Part shown: piece after piece, positions 24,043 through 24,655 of the stretch | Layout of the letters: each line of letters starts with the position of its first letter | Numbering within the stretch: the stretch's first letter is position 1 | From: Oscillospiraceae bacterium | GTDB taxonomy: Bacteria > Bacillota > Clostridia > Oscillospirales > Oscillospiraceae | Direction: 5' to 3' | DNA length: 24,655 nucleotides | Assembly: GCA_028691385.1 (NCBI GenBank) | Contig: JAQUZL010000011.1 | Span: 1 to 24,655 of the forward strand | Position numbers and translations under genes: made by a program | The notes under the pieces: model-generated | What the model was told of the DNA's origin: nothing | The model's database searches: none | The model's input: only the letters and a program-made list of their open reading frames with translations

Positions 24043-24655
24043 ATGAATCCATTTAAGATTCTAATCATGCGGCCAATGGGCTGGCTGCTGCTGCAGCTTT
24101 ACCAGATTTTCAACAGCTATGGCGTCGCACTGATTATTTTCTCAATCCTCATCAAGCTTGTTTTGCTGCCTTTGAGCATGAAGGCGAAAAAAAGCTCCAT
24201 GAAAATGTCCCGCCTAAGCCCGCGCATGAAGGCGCTGGAGAAAAAGTACGGCTCGGACAAGCAGCGCTATCAGCAGGCTGTGATGGATCTGTACCACGAC
24301 GAGGGCGTTTCCACCACCGGCGGCTGCCTGTGGGGCATGCTGCCAATGCTGATTCTGCTGCCGCTGTTTTACATGATCCGTTCTCCGCTCACCTATATGT
24401 TCGGCCTTGGTGCCGAGCAGGTCACGCAGATCGTCACCGTGCTTCAGAATTCCGGCATTGCAATTGATACCACCGGCTACTACTATCAGATCTCCGCGGC
24501 CAGCCAGATGGGCGCCTTTATGGATCAGCTCACCGGCATTGCCCCGAACCTGATCGGACTGAACTTTAACTTCTTGGGCGTGAACCTGGGCGCCATTCCG
24601 GACTTCAAGATCTGGTCGTTCGCCTTTACCTGGGCAAACATCGGCCTGTTTCTGA
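24043..24655 (+). CDS. yidC: Membrane protein insertase YidC/OxaA, 5' part
   Basis: YidC/Oxa1 proteins insert and fold membrane proteins with or without Sec. The frame is open to the window edge, so about 204 N-terminal residues are seen. The first helix and groove segment is SYGVALIIFSILIKLVLLPLS, followed by the cytoplasmic basic hairpin (KAKKSSMKMSRLSPRMKALEKKYGSDKQRYQQAVMDLY) and GGCLWGMLPMLILLPLFYMI. The conserved positively charged groove residue, usually Arg, is Lys38 here. A long external loop (about residues 118-185) precedes the next helix. No N-terminal signal or lipobox is visible. ATG 24043 has GGGAGG at 24031-24036. Confidence 0.95.
   Translation, partial: MNPFKILIMRPMGWLLLQLYQIFNSYGVALIIFSILIKLVLLPLSMKAKKSSMKMSRLSPRMKALEKKYGSDKQRYQQAVMDLYHDEGVSTTGGCLWGMLPMLILLPLFYMIRSPLTYMFGLGAEQVTQIVTVLQNSGIAIDTTGYYYQISAASQMGAFMDQLTGIAPNLIGLNFNFLGVNLGAIPDFKIWSFAFTWANIGLFL

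Overview
The window looks like chromosomal core sequence from a moderately GC-rich Clostridia member, probably Oscillospiraceae/Ruminococcaceae-like. The signs are a CIRCE/HrcA heat-shock operon, a T-box leader, a Gram-positive-type DnaK without the proteobacterial insert, an SLH-domain protein, AGGAGG ribosome binding sites and sigma-A-like promoters. The family-level placement is inference. I see no rRNA, tRNA, CRISPR array, insertion sequence, phage gene or attachment site.

Layout, left to right. (1) The 3' end of a YycI/PepSY-like gene, then murA with its own promoter and terminator. (2) A convergent secreted SLH-domain protein on the minus strand. (3) hrcA-grpE-dnaK, behind a promoter overlapped by a perfect CIRCE operator, then a terminator-like hairpin and dnaJ. 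(4) A lone acyltransferase-3 membrane protein. (5) A probable four-gene operon: unknown polytopic membrane protein, PHP phosphoesterase of the histidinol-phosphatase type, rpiB and a cardiolipin synthase, ending in a perfect 40-bp palindromic terminator. (6) An APC amino-acid transporter and an M18 aminopeptidase, behind a strong promoter and a ~150-nt structured leader that matches no riboswitch class I know. (7) A convergent minus-strand ABC transporter operon (binding lipoprotein, permease, ATPase) controlled by a T-box whose specifier reads as UGG, so it is probably a tryptophan (TrpXYZ-type) importer. (8) Divergent lepA-hemW. (9) rpmH-rnpA-yidD-yidC, with yidC cut by the window end.

How the genes fit together. 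HrcA, GrpE, DnaK and DnaJ form the classical chaperone system, with HrcA repressing its own operon through CIRCE. The T-box couples import to uncharged tRNA. RpmH, RnpA, YidD and YidC link ribosome and RNase P biogenesis to membrane-protein insertion. Two arrangements are notable: the conserved Firmicutes block lepA-hemW-hrcA-grpE-dnaK-dnaJ is split, with lepA-hemW about 12 kb downstream of dnaJ, and rpmH is preceded by hemW instead of dnaA.

Most genes are ordinary housekeeping genes and I did not find a clearly new multi-gene system. The best candidates for something undescribed are RNA elements: the permease leader with mutually exclusive helices and a possible pseudoknot next to the ribosome binding site, the rpmH leader, and the intercistronic hairpins.
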